Source of the DNA: Rhodothermales bacterium | GTDB lineage: Bacteria > Bacteroidota > Rhodothermia > Rhodothermales > JANQRZ01 | Length of the DNA stretch: 64,000 nucleotides | NCBI GenBank assembly: GCA_028284265.1 | Contig: JANQRZ010000013.1 | Span: 62,001-126,000, forward strand | Reading direction: 5' to 3' | Shown: piece by piece, positions 19,301-27,047 of the stretch | Numbering within the stretch: the stretch's first letter is position 1 | Layout of the letters: the number at the start of each line of letters is the position of its first letter | The notes under the pieces: model-generated | The model's database searches: none | What the model was told of the DNA's origin: nothing | Seen by the model: the letters and a program-made list of their open reading frames with translations, nothing else | Made by a program: the position numbers and the translations under genes

Positions 19301-19419
19301 GAGACATTGGAGCCTTCCGCTCCGTCCGGCAGAACGCCACCGAGGGCGTCGGCGGAGGCAAGATTAACGAGGGCGACCCCAACATCTTCGACGTGCTCAA
19401 CGCGAGGGTGGAGAGCTAA
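16312..19419 (+). CDS. Surface lipoprotein with glycogen-debranching-like (alpha,alpha)6 domain and DOMON-like tail
   Basis: A 1035-residue lipoprotein (VVLAGC, Cys20; GTG start). Residues about 290-700 resemble the C-terminal glucosidase domain of amylo-alpha-1,6-glucosidases: FNHAFDWARLSLESLI, a GD-rich GLPGGDNPRGRST loop, GTVWTWLTGPLVSLL and QPWTLAEFIRNAY. Residues about 800-1010 look like the beta-sandwich tail seen after glucodextranases and pullulanases (DWGTTATYVYPT, then YEYIVFVGDGLRIED). I infer an extracytoplasmic alpha-glucan hydrolase or binding protein. Catalytic acids cannot be assigned with confidence. It converges with the CBS gene with a 3-bp gap. Confidence 0.7.
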   Translation: MPRFVLLALLLVSFVVLAGCGDDAEVPEGLADREPAALARLAVETDSSADRSFFFTDKAGAYFVDALAGGPTDPAMGFTVGGFRMMSGWRWHFVEDSVGVGPDHVTVGVVRPDFAARTYRQADSLGVLASLLRAVRGPELRTLTETITLVEGALLVEVADSVGTLELRPVVTDRRGASEYSVQAEGNALLIARGNYLEPRAGSTRPVWLAVAATDGSVRTRTTAVTDGLGIRERGLAAGSIRFGTPGAVAFATGNTPEEAAAAARQSLRRREALLDRRAQRLAAALGGSTIRTEDEVFNHAFDWARLSLESLILEDSTGVQLVSGLPGGDNPRGRSTLTALDGAFLATGQWERARQLLTAFGRAQRRDRRIDRFGRVPNEFIDGRPQYTTVDATPIFVDAVGDYLRTTGDRSLITANSAEFWTRTVYAVRGLYEDTASPDGFISNRVGETWVQPFNGRGRVPRLNRAVEAQGRFYEALRAMQPIARIMGQISGRPTSAAAYGDSAAVLQRRFEQTFVRDGRVADFVSTNGQPDTRLRPSALYALRAFDLRSESSLFERLTETLVYPHGVSTLPQTDSLFYPYLNAEDFYEPGAARYDGTVWTWLTGPLVSLLVEQGSVAQAYEQTDASQRLILDRGMVGAAAENLDAHPHDGESEPRLGGAPVQPWTLAEFIRNAYQDYAGIRYRSGNTVVLEPHLPESWGTTTATFRLGDGMVQATMQQSADELSVSLVPSGALPRGAMVRVRGFGQMKAVPASRVQGDTLVVPLDSIAVTISADAVTLNGESVQADSSYTVASAGGEFAFASPNLRDEYPVMRQVKRSRVLGPAQVSRTNPLSIPILSRTDPDGDDWGTTATYVYPTTIPDRVLDATYLEITQDDSTQYFRIEFAEVADPAALGFQPALVALAFNTAEDGKREVGRNSGYRFPASNAYEYIVFVGDGLRIEDARGRVLGEFGDMGSALASVEEGAITFSLPKFVLPALRRGTTVTLLVGANDESGDIGAFRSVRQNATEGVGGGKINEGDPNIFDVLNARVES

Positions 19420-19422
19420 ACG

Positions 19423-19866
19423 TCAGCCCGGATAACCGCCCGCGATGAAGTTCTCTAGGTCGCGAACGTGTCCCTCGGTGGCTTCGAGGATGACCTTGAC
19501 ACAGTCGCCGAGCGAGATGATGCCGGCGAGTTGACCGTCGCGGAGGACGGGAAGATGGCGACACTTTTTCTCGGTCATCATCGCCATGCATTCTTTGGCG
19601 GTATGCTCGGGTGTGGCGCAGATGAGGTCCTTCGTCATCACCTCCTCAACGCAGGTGTCCTTCGAGGCTCGGCCGTGAAGGATGATCCGGCGGAGGTAGT
19701 CGCGCTCGGTGAAGATGCCCCGGAGCGAGCCGTGGTCGGTGACGCAGATTGCGCCGACGTTGTGCTCGACCATGCGCGAGATGGTATCGAAGACCGTGGC
19801 GTTGGGTTCGATAGTGACGACCCAGTCGCCTTTGCGGGTGAGGATGCTGGAAACGGGAGTTTGCAT
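19423..19866 (-). CDS. CBS domain pair protein
   Basis: A 147-residue protein made of two CBS motifs: TVFDTISRMVEHNVGAICVTDHGSLRGIFTERDY (first half, about 22-58) and TAKECMAMMTEKKCRHLPVL then GIISLGDCVK (second half). CBS pairs bind adenosyl nucleotides and tune partner activity. It is a stand-alone sensor with no fused catalytic domain and no obvious partner among its neighbours. The ATG at 19866 gives the usual family start MQTPVSSILTRKG. Confidence 0.88.
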   Translation of the reverse strand: MQTPVSSILTRKGDWVVTIEPNATVFDTISRMVEHNVGAICVTDHGSLRGIFTERDYLRRIILHGRASKDTCVEEVMTKDLICATPEHTAKECMAMMTEKKCRHLPVLRDGQLAGIISLGDCVKVILEATEGHVRDLENFIAGGYPG

Positions 19867-20138
19867 AGCGATACCTCTCAGATGTTTAGCGTTATACCAA
19901 TAAACGACACGCGAGCGGATCGGTGCCCGGCGTGTGTGGAGGCGAAGGAAAGTGCTCGTCTGCCTTGCCCTCTCGGTGTGGCTCCGCTATCATGCGGACC
20001 CCCAGTTCCGGGTGTGCATCGAACTTTGTTCTCAGGCACACCCGGAACTGTCCCCCTTCGAGGGGGACAGCTTTTCGAGCCAGCCCTAAGAGCGCGAGAA
20101 AAGCAGGGGGTCCCAACCGCCTCCAACGCTCTCGTTCC
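19867..20138. other. Intergenic region with two strong hairpins before the helicase gene
   Basis: No gene is seen in these 272 bp. CAGTTCCGGGTGTGC (20003-20017) pairs perfectly with GCACACCCGGAACTG (20036-20050). A second hairpin TCCCCCTTCGAGGGGGA follows directly at 20051-20067, then AGCTTTT. The pair could attenuate or terminate transcription entering the helicase gene, or be a dispersed palindromic repeat. Confidence 0.55.
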
Positions 20139-22517
20139 ATGCGTTCCTTCACCCTCTCCGATACGCCCACGACGCCCGATCCGATGGCGTCCGACCCGGC
20201 ATCCTCCGACCCCGCTGCCGCCGAAGCCGCCGCTGCCGATATCCTCGACGGCCTCAACCCGGTCCAGCGCGAGGCCGCCTCGACGGTCGAAGGCCCGGTG
20301 ATGATCGTGGCCGGGCCGGGGAGTGGCAAGACGCGGACGCTGACCCACCGGATCGCCTACCTCCTCGCGGCGAAGAAGGCGTGGCCGAGCCAGATTCTCT
20401 CGCTCACCTTCACCAACAAGGCGGCGAAGGAAATGCGCGAGCGGGTCGTCCGGCTCGTCGGTGCCGAGGACGCGCGTGGCATCTGGATGGGGACGTTCCA
20501 CTCGGTCTTCGCACGCATCCTCCGGCGCGAGGCCGAACGCCTTGGCTACACCCGCGACTTCTCGATCTACGACACGGCGGACTCAGAGAACATCATCAAG
20601 AATGTCCTCAACCGCTACAACGTGGACCCGAAGCGCTACACACCGCGCTCGATCCGAAACCGGATCAGCGGTGCGAAGAACGGGCTGGTCAGTCCGCAGG
20701 AGTACGCCCGTCTTGCTGCCGATCCGTTCGAGGAGGTCGCGGCGAAAGTCTATGGGCCGTACAACGACGCCCTCCGCCGCGCTAACGCGCTCGACTTCGA
20801 CGATCTCCTCATCAAGCCGATCGAACTGTTTCACCACCACCCCGACGTGCTGGAACAGTACCAAGGCCGCTGGAAATACCTCCACATCGACGAGTATCAG
20901 GACACGAACCACGCACAGTACAGCCTCGCCAAGATGCTCGCGGCGAAGCACAAAAACATCTGCGTGGTCGGCGATGATGCGCAGTCGATCTATGCTTTTC
21001 GCGGGGCCGATATCCAGAACATTCTCTCGTTCCAGAAGGACTATCCCGACGCGACGACGATCCGGCTGGAGCAGAATTACCGCTCGACGGGCCGCATCCT
21101 CCGCCTCGCCGACTCGATCATCAAACACAACGCCGACCAACTCGACAAAGACCTCTGGACGGACAACGCCGAGGGCGAGCACGTCGTTCTGATGGAGTCG
21201 CTCTCGGAGCGCGACGAGGCGCAGAAGGTCGAGCGCCGCATCCGCGACCTACATGTCCGCCACGGGGTCGGCTACCGCGAGGCGGCGGTGCTCTACCGGA
21301 CCAACGCACAGAGCCGCTCGCTCGAAGAAGCCCTGCGGCGCGGCGGCATTCCGTACCGCATCGTCGGCGGGCTGTCGTTCTATTCCCGGCGCGAGATCAA
21401 AGATGCCCTCGCCTACCTCCGTCTCGTCGTCAACCCCAACGACGCGGCCTCGATCCGCCGTGTCATCAACAACCCGACGCGCGGGATCGGGGCGAAGACG
21501 ATGGAGACGGTCGAGCAGTTTGCCGCCGCCGAAGGACTCACGCTCTGGCAGGCGCTCGAACGGGCGGGTGATACGGGCGTCGGCCCGCGTGCCGCCAACG
21601 CCATCGAAGGGTTTACGTTCATGATCGGGCGGCACGCGGCGAAGTCGGGGACCGCCCCGGCGGACGAAATCGCCCGCGACCTACTCGCCGAGAGCGGCCT
21701 GCTCGCAGCGCTCCGCGAGGAGAACACCGTCGAGAGCCTCGCCCGGTGGGAAAACGTGCAGGAACTCATCTCCGCCATCGCCGAGTTCGGCAATGCCAAC
21801 GCCGGACCCGAGCATACGCCGACCCTCTCCGAATTCTTGCAGCAGGTCTCGCTCGTCACCGATGCCGACGCCGACGAGGGCGACCCGAACCGCGTGACGC
21901 TGATGACGCTCCATGCCTCGAAGGGGCTGGAGTTCAAGGTGGTCTTCGTGACCGGGATGGAAGAGGGGCTGTTCCCGCTCGCCCAAGCTGCGCAAGACCC
22001 GAAGGAACTGGAGGAGGAGCGGCGGCTGTTCTACGTCGGCGTCACCCGCGCCGAGGAGTTGCTCTTCCTGTCGTATGCCCGGAGCCGCTACCGCTTCGGC
22101 GAGCAGCAGGCGGGCATCCGCAGCCGCTTCCTCGACGAGGTGGACGTGGACGACGTGATTCGCACCGAGGCCGGGCGCACGTTCGCCGGCAAGAAGGACC
22201 GGTTCTCGGTCAAGGGCGGCGGCACCGACTCGCTCGAAGGCATGGACCCGCATTACTACCGCCGCAGCCTTCGCCCCGACCAGCCGAAGCGCTCGCGCCC
22301 GAAGCCCGCGCCGCCGAGCGAAGGACAGCGGATTGTCTACGACGAGGGCGAGGCTGAGATCGTCCCCGGCGTGATGGTCGAGCACGCGACCTTCGGTGAG
22401 GGCAAAGTCCTCGCCGTCGAAGGCCGGGGCGACCGGGCGGCGGCGACGGTGTTCTTCCAGGCCGTCGGACAGAAGAAGCTCAAGTTGAAGTTCGCCCGGT
22501 TGCAGGTTGTGGGGTGA
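20139..22517 (+). CDS. pcrA: UvrD/PcrA/Rep-family DNA helicase
   Basis: A 792-residue superfamily 1A helicase. The Q-motif region LNPVQREAA is near 39-47 and Walker A GPGSGKT at 59-65. Motif II DEYQDTNHAQY, motif III GDDAQSIYAFRGA, motif IV NYRST and the late LMTLHASKGLEF and VGVTRAEE motifs are all intact. The C-terminus ends with the PcrA-type beta domain VEHATFGEGKVLAVEG, which in PcrA contacts RNA polymerase. It acts in nucleotide excision repair and replication-conflict processing. ATG 20139 is chosen; 20185 is also possible. Confidence 0.95.
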   Translation: MRSFTLSDTPTTPDPMASDPASSDPAAAEAAAADILDGLNPVQREAASTVEGPVMIVAGPGSGKTRTLTHRIAYLLAAKKAWPSQILSLTFTNKAAKEMRERVVRLVGAEDARGIWMGTFHSVFARILRREAERLGYTRDFSIYDTADSENIIKNVLNRYNVDPKRYTPRSIRNRISGAKNGLVSPQEYARLAADPFEEVAAKVYGPYNDALRRANALDFDDLLIKPIELFHHHPDVLEQYQGRWKYLHIDEYQDTNHAQYSLAKMLAAKHKNICVVGDDAQSIYAFRGADIQNILSFQKDYPDATTIRLEQNYRSTGRILRLADSIIKHNADQLDKDLWTDNAEGEHVVLMESLSERDEAQKVERRIRDLHVRHGVGYREAAVLYRTNAQSRSLEEALRRGGIPYRIVGGLSFYSRREIKDALAYLRLVVNPNDAASIRRVINNPTRGIGAKTMETVEQFAAAEGLTLWQALERAGDTGVGPRAANAIEGFTFMIGRHAAKSGTAPADEIARDLLAESGLLAALREENTVESLARWENVQELISAIAEFGNANAGPEHTPTLSEFLQQVSLVTDADADEGDPNRVTLMTLHASKGLEFKVVFVTGMEEGLFPLAQAAQDPKELEEERRLFYVGVTRAEELLFLSYARSRYRFGEQQAGIRSRFLDEVDVDDVIRTEAGRTFAGKKDRFSVKGGGTDSLEGMDPHYYRRSLRPDQPKRSRPKPAPPSEGQRIVYDEGEAEIVPGVMVEHATFGEGKVLAVEGRGDRAAATVFFQAVGQKKLKLKFARLQVVG

Positions 22518-22656
22518 TTCAGCGCAACCTTCGCGCCCCTGCCCCGTCTCGCTGTCAACGCCCGTTGTCAACAAAAGTGGGGCAATGCGGACTGCGCTGT
22601 TTTCCCGCGCTCGATTCCGTACCTTCTCCTCCCGACCGCCCTTGACCCCTGTTCCG

Positions 22657-22866
22657 ATGGACCATCCGATGGCAAACGACGACGCGCTCAAACAGGCGCT
22701 GAAAGAGGCTATTGCCGAGACGCTCCATGAACAGCGCGAGTGGCTTCAGGAGGTTGTCGCCGAGGTGCTCGAAGAGATGGCGCTCGACGAGGCGCTCCGC
22801 GAGGTGGAGGCCATCGAGCGAATGAAAGGCCCCGGCGCGTTCGGCGTGATCGAGGGCGAGGCGTAG
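22657..22866 (+). CDS. Small acidic helical protein resembling type II antitoxins
   Basis: A 69-residue protein MDHPMANDDALKQALKEA, nearly all helix, with alternating acidic and hydrophobic residues (EVVAEVLEEMALDEALREVE). Small proteins with LKEAIAETLHEQREWLQ-type helices are common as antitoxins of RelE/PIN-like toxins. No toxin gene is adjacent: uvrD-like lies upstream and a solute-binding protein downstream. The antitoxin reading is therefore tentative. The start could also be ATG 22669. Confidence 0.55.
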   Translation: MDHPMANDDALKQALKEAIAETLHEQREWLQEVVAEVLEEMALDEALREVEAIERMKGPGAFGVIEGEA

Positions 22867-22934
22867 CCCGGCTCCGAAGTAGGGTGTGGCTCCGGTGCGT
22901 ATTTTGACGCGCTCCGCTCACCCTTGTCGCTCCG

Positions 22935-23981
22935 ATGGTTCGTTCCTGCGCTGTACTCGGTTTCGCTCTCCTCCTTCTCGCAGGCTGCGGTGATGGTCGC
23001 GAGACGCTCGTCATCTACTCGCCGCACGGGAAGCAACTGCTCGGGGCCTACGAGGACGCCTTCGAGCAGGCGAACCCCGGCGTGGACGTACAATGGCTCG
23101 ACATGGGCAGCCAAGAAGCGTTCGACCGCGTTCGCACGGAGGCGACGAACCCGCAGGCGAGCCTCTGGTGGGGCGCACCGCAGACGATGTTCACCAAGGC
23201 CGCCGACCAAGACCTCTTGGAGCCCTACACGCCGACGTGGGCCGACGCTGTACCCGACGGCGAGCACGACCCGCAGCACCGCTGGTACGGGACGTACAAG
23301 ACGCCCGAGGTCATCATGTACAACCACGACGCGGTGGACTCGACCGAGGCTCCGACCTCGTGGGATGACCTGCTCGACCCGCGCTTCAGCGACCGGGTCA
23401 TCATCCGGGCACCGCTCGGGTCGGGAACGATGCGGACTATCTTTGGCGCAATGATCCAGCGAGCAGCTTCGGTCGAAGATGGCTTCCGCTGGCTGGCTCG
23501 GCTCGATGAGAACACGAAGACCTACGCCGCCAACCCGACCCAACTCTACCTCTCGATTGCCCGTGGCGAGGGCGATATCACGCTGTGGAACCTGCCGGAC
23601 GCCTACCTCCAGAGCCGCGACCTCGGCTACCCGTTCTCGTGGGTGATGCCCGCTGAGGGAACCCCCGTGCTCGTGGATGCCATCGCCATCGTCAAAGGCG
23701 CACCCAACCCGGAGCGGGCGCGCGAATTCTACGAGTTCGTCACCTCAAGCGAGGCGCTCATCGAGCAGGCCGCGCAGTTTCACCGTATCCCCGTCCGCAC
23801 AGACATCCCGGTAGACCGCCTTCCCGAATGGATGCGTGTGGACATCCCCACGATGCCCATGGACTGGGACTTGCTCGCCGAGCGCGAAGCGGAGTGGATG
23901 CAGCGCTGGGACGAGAATGTGAAAGGCCGAGGCACGGCCTACCTCGCCGCGAACCCGCCGGATGCTGTAGAGGCGGAGTGA
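22935..23981 (+). CDS. ABC transporter solute-binding lipoprotein (Fe3+/polyamine-type fold)
   Basis: A 348-residue lipoprotein with signal MVRSCAVLGFALLLLAGC (Cys18). The mature part starts ETLVIYSPHGKQLLGAYEDAFE, the hallmark of iron(III)-type extracellular solute-binding proteins. ITLWNLPDAYLQS and VLVDAIAIVKGAPNPERAREFYEFV also match the family. No permease or ATPase gene is in this part of the window, so the transporter partner is elsewhere or the protein works alone. Ligand unknown. Confidence 0.85.
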   Translation: MVRSCAVLGFALLLLAGCGDGRETLVIYSPHGKQLLGAYEDAFEQANPGVDVQWLDMGSQEAFDRVRTEATNPQASLWWGAPQTMFTKAADQDLLEPYTPTWADAVPDGEHDPQHRWYGTYKTPEVIMYNHDAVDSTEAPTSWDDLLDPRFSDRVIIRAPLGSGTMRTIFGAMIQRAASVEDGFRWLARLDENTKTYAANPTQLYLSIARGEGDITLWNLPDAYLQSRDLGYPFSWVMPAEGTPVLVDAIAIVKGAPNPERAREFYEFVTSSEALIEQAAQFHRIPVRTDIPVDRLPEWMRVDIPTMPMDWDLLAEREAEWMQRWDENVKGRGTAYLAANPPDAVEAE

Positions 23982-23985
23982 CGAC

Positions 23986-24795
23986 TTAGCTGTTCGCCTC
24001 GGTCGTGCTCACGTCGGCCTGACCGGCTCCGTACATGGCCATCGTCTCCGGGTCCTGCACGTAAGCGACCACGGTGATGTCATCGAGAGACAGGCCGTCC
24101 GGTATCGTGAGGGTGTGCGTTCCGGCTTCGGTAGCCACCGTCTCGAAGTCGCGCACGACGTTGGCATGTTCAAGCGTCTTGCCCGCGTTCTCGCCGCGCG
24201 AAATACCCTGAACGGCATGGCGCTGGACGAGGGCGAGGTTCAGCACCGTTCCCTCGGGCGCGTCCTCGACGCTGTAGGTTACAGTGGCTGTGCCTTCCTC
24301 GGCGGTTACCAGAAGGCTAATCATCGCCGGAGCCGACTGGGTGAGCGCCTCCTTAATCGCCGACTGCGCCTCGTGCCGCCGCGACCCCACGAACTCGCGC
24401 TGCCCATTGACGATCATCTGTGGCGTGTAGACCCGGCCCGACTGAAAGGTGCGGGCGTAGGCGCGTTGCCGCTGCGAATAGGCAGCGTCGCTAAACGGAT
24501 CAGTCCACCCGAGGCGGTTCCAGTAGTCGACGTGGAAGGCGAGCGGGAGGAGACGTGGATCGTCGCGTTCGGCGAGTTCCACGAGCAAGCGGTCCGCCTT
24601 CGGGCAGGACGAGCAGCCTTCCGATGTGAAAAGCTCCACGACGGCCACCGGCTCCGCAAGGCGCAGCATGACGGGTTCGGTTGGTGTCGCGGAGAGCGGT
24701 TCAATTTGTACGGAGGCTGGCGAAGCCGCAAGTAGGCCGACGACCCCCATCGCGAGAGCGAGCAGGGCTAGAGACAGAACGGAAAGGATTCTCAT
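23986..24795 (-). CDS. DUF1223 thioredoxin-like secreted protein
   Basis: A 269-residue protein with an N-terminal signal/anchor (LSLALLALAMGVVGLLAA), then the DUF1223 core: VAVVELFTSEGCSSCPKADRL with Cys61 and Cys64, FHVDYWNRLGWTDPFS, and VYTPQMIVNGQREFVGSR. The family has a thioredoxin-like fold with a CxxC pair and no firmly assigned function. It converges with the solute-binding protein with 4 bp between stops and is divergent from crcB. Confidence 0.9.
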   Translation of the reverse strand: MRILSVLSLALLALAMGVVGLLAASPASVQIEPLSATPTEPVMLRLAEPVAVVELFTSEGCSSCPKADRLLVELAERDDPRLLPLAFHVDYWNRLGWTDPFSDAAYSQRQRAYARTFQSGRVYTPQMIVNGQREFVGSRRHEAQSAIKEALTQSAPAMISLLVTAEEGTATVTYSVEDAPEGTVLNLALVQRHAVQGISRGENAGKTLEHANVVRDFETVATEAGTHTLTIPDGLSLDDITVVAYVQDPETMAMYGAGQADVSTTEANS

Positions 24796-24909
24796 GGCGA
24801 AGTATCTTCCTGCGACGTGCGAGATGCGAGCCGAAGTCTAGGGCATCGGCTCAGTGATTTGTATCAAGTCTCTGTTATATCCAGTTCAACCGTCAATAAC
24901 ATACCGGTA

Positions 24910-25287
24910 TTGTTGCGCTGGTCTCTGCTCATAATTGCGTTGGGGGGAGCGCTGGGAGCCATGGCTCGCTACGGAGTCGGCCTTCTCGCTATCCGTATCA
25001 ACGAAACCGGCCTGCCGCTGGGGACATGGGGCGTGAATCTCCTCGGCTCTTTCCTAATCGGCCTAGCCGTGCCTCTGATGGTCGGAAAAGGGGAGGCGCA
25101 CCGCCTCGTGCTCGTCGTCGGTTTCCTCGGATCGTTCACGACATTCTCCACCTTTAGCCTCGACACGCTCGCACTGTGGGAGAGCGGGCGACCGGGTTGG
25201 GCGGTCCTCAACGCCACCGGCAGCGTCGTGCTCGGCCTCGTCTGCGTGGCCCTCGGCTTCTGGGTCGGGCGGGTCGCAACGGCCTAG
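24910..25287 (+). CDS. crcB: Fluoride ion channel CrcB/FluC
   Basis: A small four-helix membrane protein. The family motifs GGALGAMARYGV, GTWGVNLLGSFLIG and GSFTTFSTFSLDT are present; the last contains the conserved TTFSTF ion-pathway segment. Fluc proteins are dual-topology dimers that expel fluoride. I prefer a TTG start at about 24910, giving the usual ~125 residues. An ATG at 24817 would add 31 residues read from AT-rich promoter-like DNA. No fluoride riboswitch consensus is visible upstream. Confidence 0.9.
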   Translation: MLRWSLLIIALGGALGAMARYGVGLLAIRINETGLPLGTWGVNLLGSFLIGLAVPLMVGKGEAHRLVLVVGFLGSFTTFSTFSLDTLALWESGRPGWAVLNATGSVVLGLVCVALGFWVGRVATA

Positions 25288-25293
25288 CCAAGG

Positions 25294-25560
25294 CTACTTG
25301 CCGATGATGTAGTAGAGGATTAGCCCGCCGACAGGGAAGAACACAATCAGCAGCGTCCAGAGAATCTTATCGCCCGATGAGCGTCCGCTCTGCCAGAGGT
25401 TCAGCAGCGCCACGATGTCGAGGATGACGATAATCAGGCCACAGACGCCGCCAACGGGGCCGGTGATACGGTCGATCAGGCTGGGGCCACACCCGGCCAG
25501 CAGCAGGGCGAGCAGCGAGAGTGCAGCGACGGGCAGGGCAGAAGACAGGCGGCGAAGCAT
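25294..25560 (-). CDS. PLDc_N domain mini-membrane protein, copy 1
   Basis: An 88-residue protein: a signal/lipobox-like segment (LSLLALLLAGC), then a PLDc_N-type unit with two helices and the typical LLNLWQSGRSSGDKILWTLLIVFFPVGGLILYYIIGK. PLDc_N is the N-terminal membrane part of cardiolipin synthases. Here it stands without a catalytic domain. It is followed upstream by a second PLDc_N mini-protein on the same strand. Confidence 0.75.
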   Translation of the reverse strand: MLRRLSSALPVAALSLLALLLAGCGPSLIDRITGPVGGVCGLIIVILDIVALLNLWQSGRSSGDKILWTLLIVFFPVGGLILYYIIGK

Positions 25561-25586
25561 CGGATACAGACGATTGAGACGGAAGA

Positions 25587-25832
25587 TTACTGAGCGTCGC
25601 GCACCTTGCGCTGGCCCCAGACGAGATAGATTACGATTCCGACCACCGGAATGAAAACGAGGACGGTCAGAAATACCTTCATCCCGAAGACGAGGTAGGT
25701 CTTCCATACCGAAATCGTGGCGAGGAGGGCGAGAATACCGTTGAGGACAGCGAGCGCTGTCATCAAGACCGTCGTGGCGAGACCGAGGAGCCCGAGGGCG
25801 GAGACGAGGGCAAGCATGGAGGTGTGGAGCAT
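25587..25832 (-). CDS. PLDc_N-like mini-membrane protein, copy 2
   Basis: An 81-residue protein with two to three hydrophobic helices ending VFLTVLVFIPVVGIVIYLVWGQRKVRDAQ. The PVVGIVIYLVWG segment parallels PVGGLILYYIIGK of the neighbouring copy and of cardiolipin synthase N-termini. ATG 25832 is chosen; longer readings run into the upstream region of dusB. The pair is likely co-transcribed; function unknown. Confidence 0.6.
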   Translation of the reverse strand: MLHTSMLALVSALGLLGLATTVLMTALAVLNGILALLATISVWKTYLVFGMKVFLTVLVFIPVVGIVIYLVWGQRKVRDAQ

Positions 25833-25938
25833 CAGTGAACGGGGGACTCTACGCGGCACCGTCTGTGAGGTTACAGCCGAGACGGAACAGGAATGCAGGG
25901 TGATGGGGTTGACGGGCCAAGACGCAACGCTTTTCCGC

Positions 25939-27021
25939 ATGACCATCGGCTCGATCCAGCTTCCCGAGCGCCCGCTCCTCCTCGCCCCGATGGAGGACGT
26001 GAGCGACCCGCCGTTCCGCATCCTCTGCAAGCGGTACGGGGCGGACGTGCTCTATACTGAGTTCATTTCGTCCGGTGGCCTGAGCTACGGGGCCGAGGGC
26101 AGCGTCCGCAAGCTCGACTTCTACGAGCAGGAGCGTCCGCTCGGCATCCAGATTTTCGGTGGTGAAATCGAGCAGGTCCGCGAGGCGACCCGCATCGTCG
26201 ATGCGGCCGGGCCGGACCTCATCGACATCAACTTCGGTTGTCCGGTCAAGAAGGTCGTCTGCAAAGATGGTGGCGCGGGTATCCTCCGCAACCTACCCAA
26301 GATGCAGGCCATCACCGCCGCCGTCATTGAGGAAGCGACGCGACCCGTCACGGTCAAGACCCGCCTCGGGTGGAACGACGAGTCAATTCAGATTATCGAG
26401 GTGGCGCGGATGCTAGAGGAGACCGGCATCGCTGCGCTTGCGGTCCACGCCCGGACGCGGTCGCAGATGTACAAGGGCGAGGCGCGCTGGGAGTGGCTCC
26501 GCCGGATCAAGGAAGAGGGAGTCCGCGATATCCCGTTCTTCGGCAATGGCGATGCCTACAACCCCGAGCGCATCAAGGCGATGTTCGACGAAACGGGCGT
26601 GGACGGCGTGATGATCGGGCGTGGAGCCATCGGCAACCCGTGGGTCTTCCGCGATGCCCGCGCCTACCTTGACACTGGCGAAGTGCCCGACCCGCCTAGT
26701 TGGGACGAGCGCGTTGGCGTAGTAGCCGAGCACCTCCAACTCAAGTGCGAGTGGCTCGGCGAGCGCACGGGCGTCCTCGAAATGCGCCGGATGTACGGTG
26801 GTTACTTCAAGGGGCTTCGCAACGCCAGCAAGCTGCGAATGCTGCTGATGGAGCAGGGCGAGATGGATGGCGTGCTGGAGGTGCTCCTCAACTTCCGCGA
26901 GGATGAACCAACAGTCCAAGTCGCCGTCCGCGAAGCGGTTAAGCCTGCCCGACTTCCGGCCACGGTCGCTGCCAAGCTGTCTCGCCCGCGCCGCGAAGCT
27001 GCCGAGGCGTGGCACGCTTAG
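25939..27021 (+). CDS. dusB: tRNA-dihydrouridine synthase DusB
   Basis: A 360-residue flavoenzyme. It opens IQLPERPLLLAPMEDVSDPPFR, then has DINFGCPVKKVVCKDGGAGIL with the conserved Cys101, VKTRLGWNDES, ALAVHARTRSQMYKGEA and the FMN-phosphate segment GVDGVMIGRGAIGNPWVF. It reduces uridines in the tRNA D-loop with NADPH and FMN. The C-terminal helical tRNA-binding part is present. ATG 25939 is preferred over 25903 because the homologous sequence begins immediately after it. Confidence 0.95.
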   Translation: MTIGSIQLPERPLLLAPMEDVSDPPFRILCKRYGADVLYTEFISSGGLSYGAEGSVRKLDFYEQERPLGIQIFGGEIEQVREATRIVDAAGPDLIDINFGCPVKKVVCKDGGAGILRNLPKMQAITAAVIEEATRPVTVKTRLGWNDESIQIIEVARMLEETGIAALAVHARTRSQMYKGEARWEWLRRIKEEGVRDIPFFGNGDAYNPERIKAMFDETGVDGVMIGRGAIGNPWVFRDARAYLDTGEVPDPPSWDERVGVVAEHLQLKCEWLGERTGVLEMRRMYGGYFKGLRNASKLRMLLMEQGEMDGVLEVLLNFREDEPTVQVAVREAVKPARLPATVAAKLSRPRREAAEAWHA

Positions 27022-27047
27022 GCTACTTCCAGTATCATCCGAATCGC

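Noticed and set aside
24796-24909. Possible fluoride riboswitch before crcB
   Set aside because: The AT-rich leader does not show the GGxGAUGG...-type core or the conserved pseudoknot elements of the crcB motif; it looks like a promoter region.
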